Positions 1 through 7,598 of a DNA stretch of 64,000 nt are shown here, one piece after another. The notes under the pieces were generated by a model. It worked only from the letters and a program-made list of their open reading frames with translations. It had not been told where the DNA came from and ran no database searches. A program made the position numbers and the translations under genes. This stretch comes from Pseudomonas proteolytica (GTDB taxonomy: Bacteria > Pseudomonadota > Gammaproteobacteria > Pseudomonadales > Pseudomonadaceae). The stretch's first letter is position 1. Every line of letters begins with the position of its first letter. The stretch is taken from the NCBI RefSeq assembly GCF_007858275.1, contig NZ_VFEV01000020.1, positions 50,396 through 114,395 on the forward strand, in the 5' to 3' direction.

Positions 1-2
1 AT

Positions 3-656
3 ATCTGGCGCCATGGTTATCCCTATGACCGTTTGCGCCAGGCGATCAGTGCCCAGGCGGATGGTCGCGCCTTGCCGGTGGGCATCGCGCAGTTTGATCC
101 GCTCCAGGGTATGGCAACCGTCAGCGCGCGTGAGGGCGGCAGCTTCAACGTTCAAAGCGTCAGCAGCAACGCCCAGCTTCACTACCCCAGGCGGCGCCGA
201 AGTGATGAACAGCAAAGGTTGTTCGTGCTATGGGGTTCTATTGACAGCCACGCCACCAGTCAGCGTGGTGAGGCCAATGAGCGTATGTATCGTCAGATGT
301 TGGTCGATGATGGCTACCAGATTATTCCTGGAGGCACCTATGGTATGGGGCTGCACGGCTTTGATTTGGTGTTCCGAGGGCCTACGGGTGCGGTTTATCT
401 GCTGGAAATCAAACATATCCCACCGAGTAACACTCACCGTTTGTCCAGTGTCAGCATGGCGAAGGGGTTGGGGTACTGGCAGATGGAAGACCGCTGGGTA
501 AGCGCGGTATTGGCCCATTCGGAGGCTGCGAATTCACTGGCTGGGGCTGCTGTGGGACAGGCGTTGAGCAGTGGACAGTTATTCAAGCTGATCGGCGCCA
601 CGGCACCCGATGGCACTCAGTATGTGTTCAAGATTGATATGAGCCCGGTGCGTTAG
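3..656 (+). CDS. C-terminal part of a large protein with PD-(D/E)XK-like nuclease toxin domain (5' end outside window)
   Basis: The frame is open to the window edge, so this is the tail of a longer protein; the first in-frame start-like codon (TTG, 33) is probably not the true start. Counting from that codon, the last ~130 residues hold GFD (D111), a short hydrophobic strand and EIK (E125, K127). This is the D...ExK arrangement of restriction-endonuclease-fold toxins at the C-terminus of Rhs, CDI or other polymorphic toxins. A helix with acidic residues (GEANERMYRQML) precedes it, as usual for the fold. No small immunity-like ORF follows on the same strand: a REPIN and a convergent SDR gene come next. 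The delivery family of the N-terminus cannot be seen. The fold assignment rests on motif spacing only. Confidence 0.5.
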   Translation: MWRHGYPYDRLRQAISAQADGRALPVGIAQFDPLQGMATVSAREGGSFNVQSVSSNAQLHYPRRRRSDEQQRLFVLWGSIDSHATSQRGEANERMYRQMLVDDGYQIIPGGTYGMGLHGFDLVFRGPTGAVYLLEIKHIPPSNTHRLSSVSMAKGLGYWQMEDRWVSAVLAHSEAANSLAGAAVGQALSSGQLFKLIGATAPDGTQYVFKIDMSPVR

Positions 657-721
657 AGGGGAGGTGGTGGTGGGGAGAGCGCTGTTGTGGCAAAGGCGGC
701 TATGGAGAAGGGGGGGCTTGC

Positions 722-853
722 TGTGGCGAGGGGGCACCCCCGCTGGGCTGCGCAGCAGCCCCAAAACCTGCACCCTCGGTTGGTCTGACACGTTGCGGTG
801 ATCCTATTAGGGCTGCTGCGCAGCCCAGCGGGGGACAAGCCCCCTTGCCACAT
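722..853. repeat. REPIN (paired inverted REP elements)
   Basis: Two REP-type palindromes face each other. The left arm reads TGTGGCGAGGGGGCACCCCC then GCTGGGCTGCGCAGCAGCCC, and the right arm is its near reverse complement ending in CCCCCTTGCCACA. It lies between the convergent toxin-tail gene and the SDR gene, the usual place for REPINs in fluorescent pseudomonads. Confidence 0.85.
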
Positions 854-884
854 ACGCTCCACCTCGCCGCACGAGCCGCCGGTG

Positions 885-1652
885 TCAGGACAGGAAGCCG
901 CCATCGACGTTCAGCGACACACCGGTGGTGTAGGTCGAGGCGTCGCTGGCCAGGTAGAGCACGGCGCCGGCCATTTCGCTTGGGGCGGCCACGCGCTTGA
1001 GTGGGATCTGCGCCAGGGCCATGTTGAGGATCGATTCGTTCTTGACCAGTGCCGAGGCAAATTTGGTGTCGGTCAGGCCCGGCAGCAGGGCGTTGCAGCG
1101 AATACCGAACTGCGCACATTCCTTGGCGAAGACCTTGGTCATATTGATCACGGCGGCCTTGGTCACCGAGTAGATACCCTGGAAATGCCCGGGGGAAATA
1201 CCGTTGATCGAGGCCACGTTGATGATGCTGCCACCCCCGTTTTCACGCATCAGCTTGCCGGCTTCCACCGACATGAAGAAATAACCACGGATGTTCACGT
1301 CGACGGTTTTCTGGAAGGCGCCCAGGTCGGTGTCCAGTACGTTGCAGAACTGCGGGTTGGTCGCGGCATTGTTGACCAGGATGTCCAAACGCCCGAATTG
1401 CTCGCGGATGCCGGCAAACACCTGGGTGATCTGCTCCATCTCACCGATGTGGCAGGCAATGGCCGTAGCCTTGCCACCGGCGGCGATGATCGCGTCGGCC
1501 ACGTGTTGGCAGCCATCGATCTTGCGGCTCGACACAATCACATGGGCGCCTTGCTGGGCCAGCAACTTGGCAATGGCCTCACCGATGCCACGGCTGGCGC
1601 CGGAGACAAAAGCAATCTTGCCGTCGAGGTCGAACAGGTGGGTCTTGGACAT
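885..1652 (-). CDS. SDR family NAD(P)-dependent oxidoreductase
   Basis: A 255-residue classical short-chain dehydrogenase. The Rossmann glycine motif GASRGIG spans residues 18-24, NNAA spans 94-97, and the catalytic set N120, S148, Y161 and K165 (YSVTK) is complete. The C-terminal GVSLNVDGGFLS end is typical. The start follows AAGGA. It sits 16 nt downstream of the phosphotransferase gene on the same strand and is very likely co-transcribed with it. In Pseudomonas such pairs occur with acyl-CoA dehydrogenase-type genes, suggesting lipid or secondary alcohol metabolism, but the substrate cannot be read from sequence. Confidence 0.9.
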   Translation of the reverse strand: MSKTHLFDLDGKIAFVSGASRGIGEAIAKLLAQQGAHVIVSSRKIDGCQHVADAIIAAGGKATAIACHIGEMEQITQVFAGIREQFGRLDILVNNAATNPQFCNVLDTDLGAFQKTVDVNIRGYFFMSVEAGKLMRENGGGSIINVASINGISPGHFQGIYSVTKAAVINMTKVFAKECAQFGIRCNALLPGLTDTKFASALVKNESILNMALAQIPLKRVAAPSEMAGAVLYLASDASTYTTGVSLNVDGGFLS

Positions 1653-1668
1653 GGTGGTTCCTTGTCGG

Positions 1669-2736
1669 TCAAAGCGTGGATTTGTGGATGACGTTCAGGC
1701 TCATCTGCTCCAGCAGCTTGTTCATCTGGATGAACTGCGCAAAGCGTTTGTCCTGGGTCTGGCCATGGAAGAAGCGGTAGTAGATCTGCTGCACGATGCC
1801 GGCCAGGCGAAACAGGCCGTAGGTGTAGTAGAAGTCGAAATTGTCGATCTGGATGCCGGCGCGCTCGGCGTAATAATCGACAAACTGGCGGCGGGTGAGC
1901 ATGCCGGGCGCGTTGCTCGGCTGGCGGCGCATCAGTTGCACGGGCGCAGGGTCGGCGGCTTCGATCCAATAGGCGAGGCTGTTGCCCAGGTCCATCAGCG
2001 GATCACCGAGGGTGGTCAGTTCCCAGTCCAGCACGCCGATGATCTGCATCGGGTTGTTGGGGTCGAGGATCACGTTGTCGAAGCGATAGTCGTTGTGCAC
2101 GATGCTGGAGGTCGGATGATCAGCCGGCATCTTGTCGTTGAGCCAGGCGCGCACGGCTTCCCATTTCGGGGCGTCGGGGGTCAGGGCTTTTTCGTAGCGA
2201 TCGCTCCACCCGCTGATCTGGCGTGCCACATAACCTTCGGGTTTGCCCAGGTCGGCCAGGCCGCAGGCGTGATAGTCGACTTGGTGCAGTTCGACGAACT
2301 TGTCGATGAAGCTTTTGCACAGGGCTTCGGTGCGCCCGGCGTCCAGACCCAGCTCCGGCGGCAGGTCCGAGCGCAGGATGATGCCCTTGACCCGCTCCAT
2401 CACATAGAACTCGGCGCCGATCACCGATTCGTCGGTGCAGTGCAGGTAGGCCTTGGGGCAGTAGGGGAAACCGTCCTTGAGTTGGTTCAGGATGCGGAAT
2501 TCGCGGCCCATGTCATGGGCGGACTTGGCCTTGTGGCCAAAGGGCGGGCGACGCAGGACGAACTCCTGATCAGGGTACTCAAGCAGGTAGGTCAGGTTGG
2601 AGGCGCCCCCCGGAAACTGGCTGACTTTTGCGCTGCCGGTCAGGCCTGGGATATGGGCCTTGAGGTAGGGGTCGATGAGGCTGGCATCCAGTTCTTCGCC
2701 AGGGCGAATCTGGGTGGATTGGTCATTGAGCGCCAT
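1669..2736 (-). CDS. APH-type phosphotransferase family protein
   Basis: A 355-residue kinase-like protein of the aminoglycoside phosphotransferase/choline kinase fold, closest in style to the N-terminal kinase domain of ACAD10/ACAD11. The catalytic loop HNDYRFDN and the metal-binding segment VLDWELTTLGDP are intact; the nucleotide-binding N-lobe includes FVLRRPPFG. The start ATG has AAGGGA 7 nt upstream. It is the first gene of a two-gene unit with the SDR. A role in phosphorylating hydroxyacyl intermediates during fatty acid turnover is inferred from the ACAD10/11 relationship. Drug resistance is unlikely. Confidence 0.85.
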   Translation of the reverse strand: MALNDQSTQIRPGEELDASLIDPYLKAHIPGLTGSAKVSQFPGGASNLTYLLEYPDQEFVLRRPPFGHKAKSAHDMGREFRILNQLKDGFPYCPKAYLHCTDESVIGAEFYVMERVKGIILRSDLPPELGLDAGRTEALCKSFIDKFVELHQVDYHACGLADLGKPEGYVARQISGWSDRYEKALTPDAPKWEAVRAWLNDKMPADHPTSSIVHNDYRFDNVILDPNNPMQIIGVLDWELTTLGDPLMDLGNSLAYWIEAADPAPVQLMRRQPSNAPGMLTRRQFVDYYAERAGIQIDNFDFYYTYGLFRLAGIVQQIYYRFFHGQTQDKRFAQFIQMNKLLEQMSLNVIHKSTL

Positions 2737-2865
2737 GCTTATCCCTTCTGCTTATTCTTGAGGCCTTTGACTATTGGCTAATCTAATGCGCACAGCCGAC
2801 CCGCCACAAGGCTGGCACGGCTTAATAGGTTAGCGTGTTGGATGATAATCAGCGTGCCTGATCGG

Positions 2866-3819
2866 TCACTTTTCGGGCGCCGGCAAGGCGACTGGCGTGA
2901 GTACCGGGCGCCCGGCGAAGTACTCCACCAGATTGTCCGCCACCCGTTGCACGGTGTCATGGGCCGCTTCCGGCGACAGCCCGGCCACATGCGGGGTGAG
3001 GACTGTGTTGTTGAGGCGCTTGAGGCCGTCCGGCACGTTGGGCTCGTCATCGAACACATCCAGCGCCGCGCCGCCGATGCGTCGTTGTTCCAGGGCGTTG
3101 ATGAGGTCGGCGGTGACAATCACGCTGCCGCGGGCAATGTTCACCAAAAAACCGTGGGGCCCGAGGGCGTCCAGCGCTTGGCGGTCGATCAAGTGACGGG
3201 TGCCCGGCCCGCCGGGCGTGGCAATCACCAGGAAGTCCGAGTTGCGCGCCAGTTCTACCGGTGTGGCGCAGTAGGTGTAGTCCACATCGCTGCGGGGCTG
3301 GCGGCTGTGGTAACTGATCTGCATGTCAAAACCCAGCGCCGCGCGCTGGGCGATCGCCATGCCGACCGCGCCCAGGCCCAGGATCCCCAGTTGCTTGCCC
3401 GAAAGGGACGGGCGCATGACCTTCGGCCATTCACTGCGCCGTACCGCTGCGTCGGCGCGGGGGATGTCACGTACCAGTGACAGCAGCAGCGCCATGGCGT
3501 GGTCCGCCACCGAAGGGGCGTTCACGCCGGCACCGTTGGTGACGACGATGCCCCGGTTGCTCGCAGCCTGCAGGTCGACCTGCTCATAGCCAGCGCCGAT
3601 CACGCAAATGATTTCCAGCAGCGGCAGGGCGGCGATTTCCTCGGCATGCAACCCCAAAGGGCCACGGGTCAGCACAGCCTTGATCTGCGTGCCATGGGCC
3701 TTGATGGCCTGGGCGCGTTCGGCGGGCGTCGGCGCGAGGATCACATGAAAGTCATTGCTCTCGATGATGTGCAGGTATTCGTTGATGGTTTCAACCAGGA
3801 CCAGAACAGTGGCGGACAT
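2866..3819 (-). CDS. D-isomer-specific 2-hydroxyacid dehydrogenase
   Basis: A 317-residue NAD(P)-dependent dehydrogenase that would interconvert a 2-keto acid and a D-2-hydroxy acid in the cytoplasm. Visible family marks are the nucleotide-binding LGILGLGAVG, the catalytic Arg in NIARGSVI, the Glu in DVFDDEPNV and the His in LTPHVAG. I start at the ATG of MSATVLVLVE, which has a purine-rich AAGAGC upstream; a start 15 codons earlier is possible but gives an unlikely basic leader. It is of glyoxylate/hydroxypyruvate reductase type, but the exact substrate is unknown. Confidence 0.88.
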   Translation of the reverse strand: MSATVLVLVETINEYLHIIESNDFHVILAPTPAERAQAIKAHGTQIKAVLTRGPLGLHAEEIAALPLLEIICVIGAGYEQVDLQAASNRGIVVTNGAGVNAPSVADHAMALLLSLVRDIPRADAAVRRSEWPKVMRPSLSGKQLGILGLGAVGMAIAQRAALGFDMQISYHSRQPRSDVDYTYCATPVELARNSDFLVIATPGGPGTRHLIDRQALDALGPHGFLVNIARGSVIVTADLINALEQRRIGGAALDVFDDEPNVPDGLKRLNNTVLTPHVAGLSPEAAHDTVQRVADNLVEYFAGRPVLTPVALPAPEK

Positions 3820-3965
3820 GGGGCAGCTCTTGTTGTGGGGTTTGAGACCGGGATTATGCGGCATTTTTTAAGTACGAAATGCCAGCGGGTGGAAGATCTT
3901 TATTTGATGGGAGCTCTTGAGAAGGGGATGACAGCGCCTGAAGACGCTGTGCATCGATTCCGGTG

Positions 3966-4397
3966 CTACTGGGCTTGCCTCACCTTGTTCTGTTCCGCCT
4001 GGGCGATTGCCTTGAAATCATAGGTAGGGAAAAACTCGGTCCGGTAGGGGCCCCATGCGGTGTTTTCCAATGCCAGGTTGACCGCCGACAGGCGAGAGGC
4101 GGGCAGGCGCAGGACGATGACTTGTCCGATACCCATGGTGATGTTCCAACTGACGACCTCTACCCCCTCCGGTGGGAAGACTTTATAGAACTCCTGCTTG
4201 GCGAGTTGCGCTCTTAGTTCGCTTAATGGTCGCGATTGATCATGCTTTAGAAATACCGTCAGCATGATTGCATTGTCTTTTGTAGCAACAGGTGCGCTTG
4301 CGGCCGGGGTGGCTGTGGGTTGTGCATTGGCGCAGCCGATAAGTAGAGCACAAACCCCTACTGTGGATATTAAGAGTGACTTGAGTTGGGTTTTCAT
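3966..4397 (-). CDS. Putative lipoprotein of unknown function
   Basis: A 143-residue protein with a Lys-containing N-terminus, a hydrophobic stretch and a lipobox (LLIGC), so it is probably a lipoprotein. The mature part is short, has an Ala/Pro/Thr-rich linker and no domain I recognise. I chose the internal ATG (MKTQLK) because it places the signal peptide at the N-terminus; the ORF stays open 15 codons upstream. The neighbour on the same strand (4461-4955) is also exported, and both stand in a visibly AT-richer patch than the flanking genes. Confidence 0.65.
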   Translation of the reverse strand: MKTQLKSLLISTVGVCALLIGCANAQPTATPAASAPVATKDNAIMLTVFLKHDQSRPLSELRAQLAKQEFYKVFPPEGVEVVSWNITMGIGQVIVLRLPASRLSAVNLALENTAWGPYRTEFFPTYDFKAIAQAEQNKVRQAQ

Positions 4398-4460
4398 AAA
4401 TGGGGTCTTTTTGTTGTTTTCGGAAGTTGTTGGAAAGTGCATTCAATGGGTGAAGAGTGT

Positions 4461-4955
4461 TCAGTGGGATGTGGTGGTTTTTATGGGGCCTTTGTAAGGC
4501 GCGTGAACCACATAGATGCGGACTTTCTCGTTGGTCTCGACCATGTCGCGCGGCACCTCCCGCGAATAGGTGAACTCTTCGTTATTCAGGGCCTCGAGTC
4601 GCCTGACCACTGTTCTGGTCGGGCCTTTGTCAGGGATCAGGATATGAGTCTTTTTGTCGCCCGTAACAAGGAAGTACCCGCCACCGCCATTATCATATTT
4701 TGACAACCCGGTGTCGGCGTAGAAGAACTCGTAGCGATTGCGCTCGGGGTCCCACATGGATATGCCTACTACGCCTGGGTACTTGTCCTTGACGTCAACC
4801 TGGGGGGTACCTTCTATATAAACTTTGGTGGTCAGCCACTGAGGGGACGAAGCGAATGCGCGGATATCGGCGTTTGTCGGTTGTGCTTGGCTGGCGACTG
4901 GGGTGAGCAGGGTCACGAGAAAAAGCCCGGTAAATATACAATTGTATTTTTTCAT
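4461..4955 (-). CDS. DUF4822-like secreted protein
   Basis: A 164-residue protein with a cleavable-looking signal peptide (residues 1-24, ending SQA). The mature part contains the pattern WLTTKVYxxG, YPGVVGISMWDPERNRYEFF and FLVTGDKKTHILIPD, which I associate with the DUF4822 family, of unknown function. The start follows AGGA. It lies upstream of the small lipoprotein gene on the same strand and could be expressed with it. The roughly 285 bp on its upstream side (4956-5240) is AT-rich with no ORF I would call. Confidence 0.7.
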   Translation of the reverse strand: MKKYNCIFTGLFLVTLLTPVASQAQPTNADIRAFASSPQWLTTKVYIEGTPQVDVKDKYPGVVGISMWDPERNRYEFFYADTGLSKYDNGGGGYFLVTGDKKTHILIPDKGPTRTVVRRLEALNNEEFTYSREVPRDMVETNEKVRIYVVHAPYKGPIKTTTSH

Positions 4956-5240
4956 TGAATTATTCCTGTATGGAGTTGAGGGTGCTGCCGGCGATGCACT
5001 GCTTGGAAGCAGTAGTGGAGGAATATAGGTCTGCTGAGAATGTCTATCAATACTTAAGTATATGTTTGTAACAAATTCAGCGATGTTAAAAAGTTGATCT
5101 TTGGTTTGTTACTTAGTTGTGTGTAGGAGATCTCCTAAAGTTAAGTTGTCGTTTCCTGGGGTTTGGCTTTTGGATATGACTTATGTTTAAGGCGGGAAGT
5201 GCGCCGCGGGCTGACGCGCCGCGACGTCACTTGATGAGAC

Positions 5241-5453
5241 TCAGCCTATTCTTGGAAAGGGAATCAGGGAGTTGCGTGGTTTGTGCGCCTGAAACTCGGC
5301 CCCATTGAAGCTGAAGGTGTTGGGGTCAGTTTGTGGGTGCTCAGGCTTGGGCTGTTGGTCGGGTTGGTGTAATGCGACGAATTGGCTGATGGTGTCCGTC
5401 AGCAGGCCAGCATCGAAGAAGAAGTTCTGATTGCTTGAAGCAATTGAAGTCAT
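5241..5453 (-). CDS. Small hypothetical protein
   Basis: A 70-residue ORF whose ATG (MTSIASSNQN) is preceded by GGAGA at a good distance; a longer frame reaching 5537 lacks such a site. The product is polar and rich in Gln, Pro and Asn, with no signal peptide or membrane segment. I do not recognise it. A TATAAA-like -10 box lies upstream near 5500. Confidence 0.5.
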   Translation of the reverse strand: MTSIASSNQNFFFDAGLLTDTISQFVALHQPDQQPKPEHPQTDPNTFSFNGAEFQAHKPRNSLIPFPRIG

Positions 5454-5795
5454 TTTGAGTTCTCCAATTAAGAGGGAAGGTTGTGGACGTGACACGCCTT
5501 TTATAGCGCTCAGCGTTGTGTGGCGGTGCTGGTGCACCGCGTTCCCGAAAGAACAAACCGAGACATAAAAAAGCGCATCGTTAGCAGTCTTCAGGCGGGC
5601 TGCATATGGGTGCTGGAGGGGCCGCCTCAGAGGCTGAAGTTGTCGGCGCGACTTTTTTGCAGGCTCTGCATTCGTCAGCTAAGTCTTTGCTTATGCAGGC
5701 GAATCCCGGACAATCGCGCCCCTGTTACGGTCGTGGCGCTGCCTGTCAGGTTTTTCTGACTCGTCGCGATCGTATGAAAGCGGAGAACCGAGCGG
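5454..5795. other. Intergenic stretch without a supported gene
   Basis: These 342 bp separate the small hypothetical gene (minus) from sdaC (plus). They must hold both promoters. ORFs reported on the plus strand here (for example 5606-5803) overlap the sdaC start and have no supporting features. No repeats or clear operators were seen. Confidence 0.4.
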
Positions 5796-7073
5796 ATGAA
5801 TGATCAGGCCAATAGCGTCGATGAACGCTACGCAACGACACCTGTAAGCCTCACGGGCTGGAGCCGCCAGGACACGACCTGGATGCTTGGCCTGTTCGGC
5901 ACGGCGATTGGCGCCGGTACTTTGTTTCTACCCATCAACGCTGGCCTGGGCGGCTTCTGGCCGTTGCTGATCCTCGCGCTGCTGGCGTTCCCGATGACTT
6001 ATTACGCGCACCGTGGCCTGACGCGCTTTGTATTGTCGGGCCGTGCAGGCTCGGATATCACCGAGGTGGTTGAAGAACACTTCGGCATCAAGGCCGGGGC
6101 GTTGATCACCTTGCTGTACTTCTTCGCGATCTTCCCGATCCTGCTGATCTACAGCGTGGCGTTGACCAATACGGTTGGCAGCTTCATGTCGCACCAACTG
6201 CACATTGAGCCGCCGCCACGGGCGCTGTTGTCGTTTGTGTTGATCCTGGGCCTGCTGGGCGTGGTGCGTTGCGGCGAACAGGTGATCGTCAAGGCCATGA
6301 GCCTGATGGTGTATCCGTTTATTGTCGCCTTGCTGTTTCTGGCGGTGTACCTGGTGCCGCACTGGAACGGCGGCATCCTCAGCACCGCCAGCACTGTGCC
6401 GGCACCGTCGGCGCTGCTGCATACGATGTGGCTGGCGATTCCGGTGATGGTGTTCTCGTTCAACCACTCGCCGATCATCTCGGCCTTCGCCGTTGACCAG
6501 AAACGCCAGTACGGCGCCCACGCCGAAGAGCGCAGCTCGCAGATCCTGTCCCGCGCCCATCTGTTGATGGTGGCGATGGTGATGTTCTTCGTATTCAGTT
6601 GCGTACTGACCTTGTCGCCGGGCCAACTGGCCGAAGCCAAGGCGCAGAACCTGTCGATCCTGTCCTACCTGGCCAACCACTTCGATAACCCGACCATTGC
6701 CTTTGCGGCGCCATTGATTGCGTTCGTGGCAATTGCCAAGTCGTTCCTGGGCCACTACATCGGCGCCAGCGAAGGCCTCAAGGGCCTGATCGTCAAGAGC
6801 GGCCGCCGCCCGGGTGCCAAGGCCCTGGACCGCATGACTGCGGGCTTCATGCTGGTGGTGTGCTGGATCGTGGCCACCCTGAACCCAAGCATCCTGGGAA
6901 TGATCGAGGCCCTGGGTGGGCCGATCATCGCCTCGATCCTGTTCCTGATGCCGATGTACGCGATTCGCAAGGTACCAGCCATGGCCAAATACCGTGGGCA
7001 GGCGTCCAATGTGTTTGTTACGGCGGTAGGTCTGGTGGCGATCACAGCGGTGGTTTACTCGCTGTTGGCCTAA
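5796..7073 (+). CDS. sdaC: Serine transporter SdaC (HAAAP family)
   Basis: A 425-residue inner-membrane permease with about eleven hydrophobic segments, expected to import L-serine with protons. It matches E. coli SdaC closely along its whole length: GTAIGAGTLFLPINAG near the N-terminus, SDITEVVEEHFGI, LTLLYFFAIFPILL, WLAIPVMVFSFNHSPIIS, AIAKSFLGHY and NPSILGMIEALGGPIIA. The start ATG has GGAG upstream. It stands alone, convergent with acnB, with a REPIN array and a terminator between them. No serine deaminase gene is adjacent. Confidence 0.93.
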   Translation: MNDQANSVDERYATTPVSLTGWSRQDTTWMLGLFGTAIGAGTLFLPINAGLGGFWPLLILALLAFPMTYYAHRGLTRFVLSGRAGSDITEVVEEHFGIKAGALITLLYFFAIFPILLIYSVALTNTVGSFMSHQLHIEPPPRALLSFVLILGLLGVVRCGEQVIVKAMSLMVYPFIVALLFLAVYLVPHWNGGILSTASTVPAPSALLHTMWLAIPVMVFSFNHSPIISAFAVDQKRQYGAHAEERSSQILSRAHLLMVAMVMFFVFSCVLTLSPGQLAEAKAQNLSILSYLANHFDNPTIAFAAPLIAFVAIAKSFLGHYIGASEGLKGLIVKSGRRPGAKALDRMTAGFMLVVCWIVATLNPSILGMIEALGGPIIASILFLMPMYAIRKVPAMAKYRGQASNVFVTAVGLVAITAVVYSLLA

Positions 7074-7107
7074 GGCCCAAGGCGGTACAGCGCTAAAAGG
7101 TGGTTTT

Positions 7108-7513
7108 GTGTGGGAGCGGGCTTGCCCGCGATAGCGGTGGGTCAGTTAGACGTATAGGTGATTGACCCACCGCTATCGCAGGCAAGCCAGCTCCCACATT
7201 CGTTTTGTGGCGTGTCCAAAATTCCCTGCCTCGCCGCGATCCCCAGCGGTGGGTCAGTTAGACGCATAGGTGATTGACCCACCGCTATCGCAGGCAAGCC
7301 AGCTCCCACATTTGTTTTGTGGCGTGTCCAAAATTCCCTGCCTCGCCGAGACCCCCTGTGGGAGCGGGCTTGCCCGCGATAGCGGTGGGTCAGTTAGACG
7401 TATAGGTGATTGACCCACTATCGCAGGCAAGCCAGCTCCCACATTCGTTTTGTGGCGCGTCCAAAATTCCCTGCCTCGCCGCGATCCCCTGTGGGAGCGG
7501 GCTTGCCCGCGAT
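7108..7513. repeat. Tandemly amplified REPIN array
   Basis: Three REPIN copies and a terminal half copy stand in tandem. Each full unit runs TGTGGGAGCGGGCTTGCCCG, a gatagcggtgggtcagttagac spacer, its inverted partner, and GGCAAGCCAGCTCCCACA. Units are joined by a conserved linker containing CGTGTCCAAAATTCCCTGCC. Copy 2 lacks its first REP and copy 3 has a short deletion. Right-hand arms end at about 7198, 7310 and 7443. Confidence 0.9.
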
Positions 7514-7546
7514 GAGGCCACAACAGACGCCACATTTCTCCAGGCA

Positions 7547-7586
7547 TAAAAAACGCCGCGTACCTTGCGATACGCGGCGTTTTTTG
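7547..7586. terminator. Bidirectional rho-independent terminator between sdaC and acnB
   Basis: A perfect stem AACGCCGCGTA / TACGCGGCGTT with an 8-nt loop is flanked by A and T runs on either side, so it can stop acnB transcripts (minus) and readthrough from sdaC (plus). It ends 13 bp from the acnB stop codon. Confidence 0.92.
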
Positions 7587-7598
7587 TGTCAGTAGACC

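Noticed and set aside
7108..7513. Possible CRISPR array from regularly spaced repeats
   Set aside because: The repeats are palindromic REP pairs, the spacers are also conserved, and no cas gene is near.
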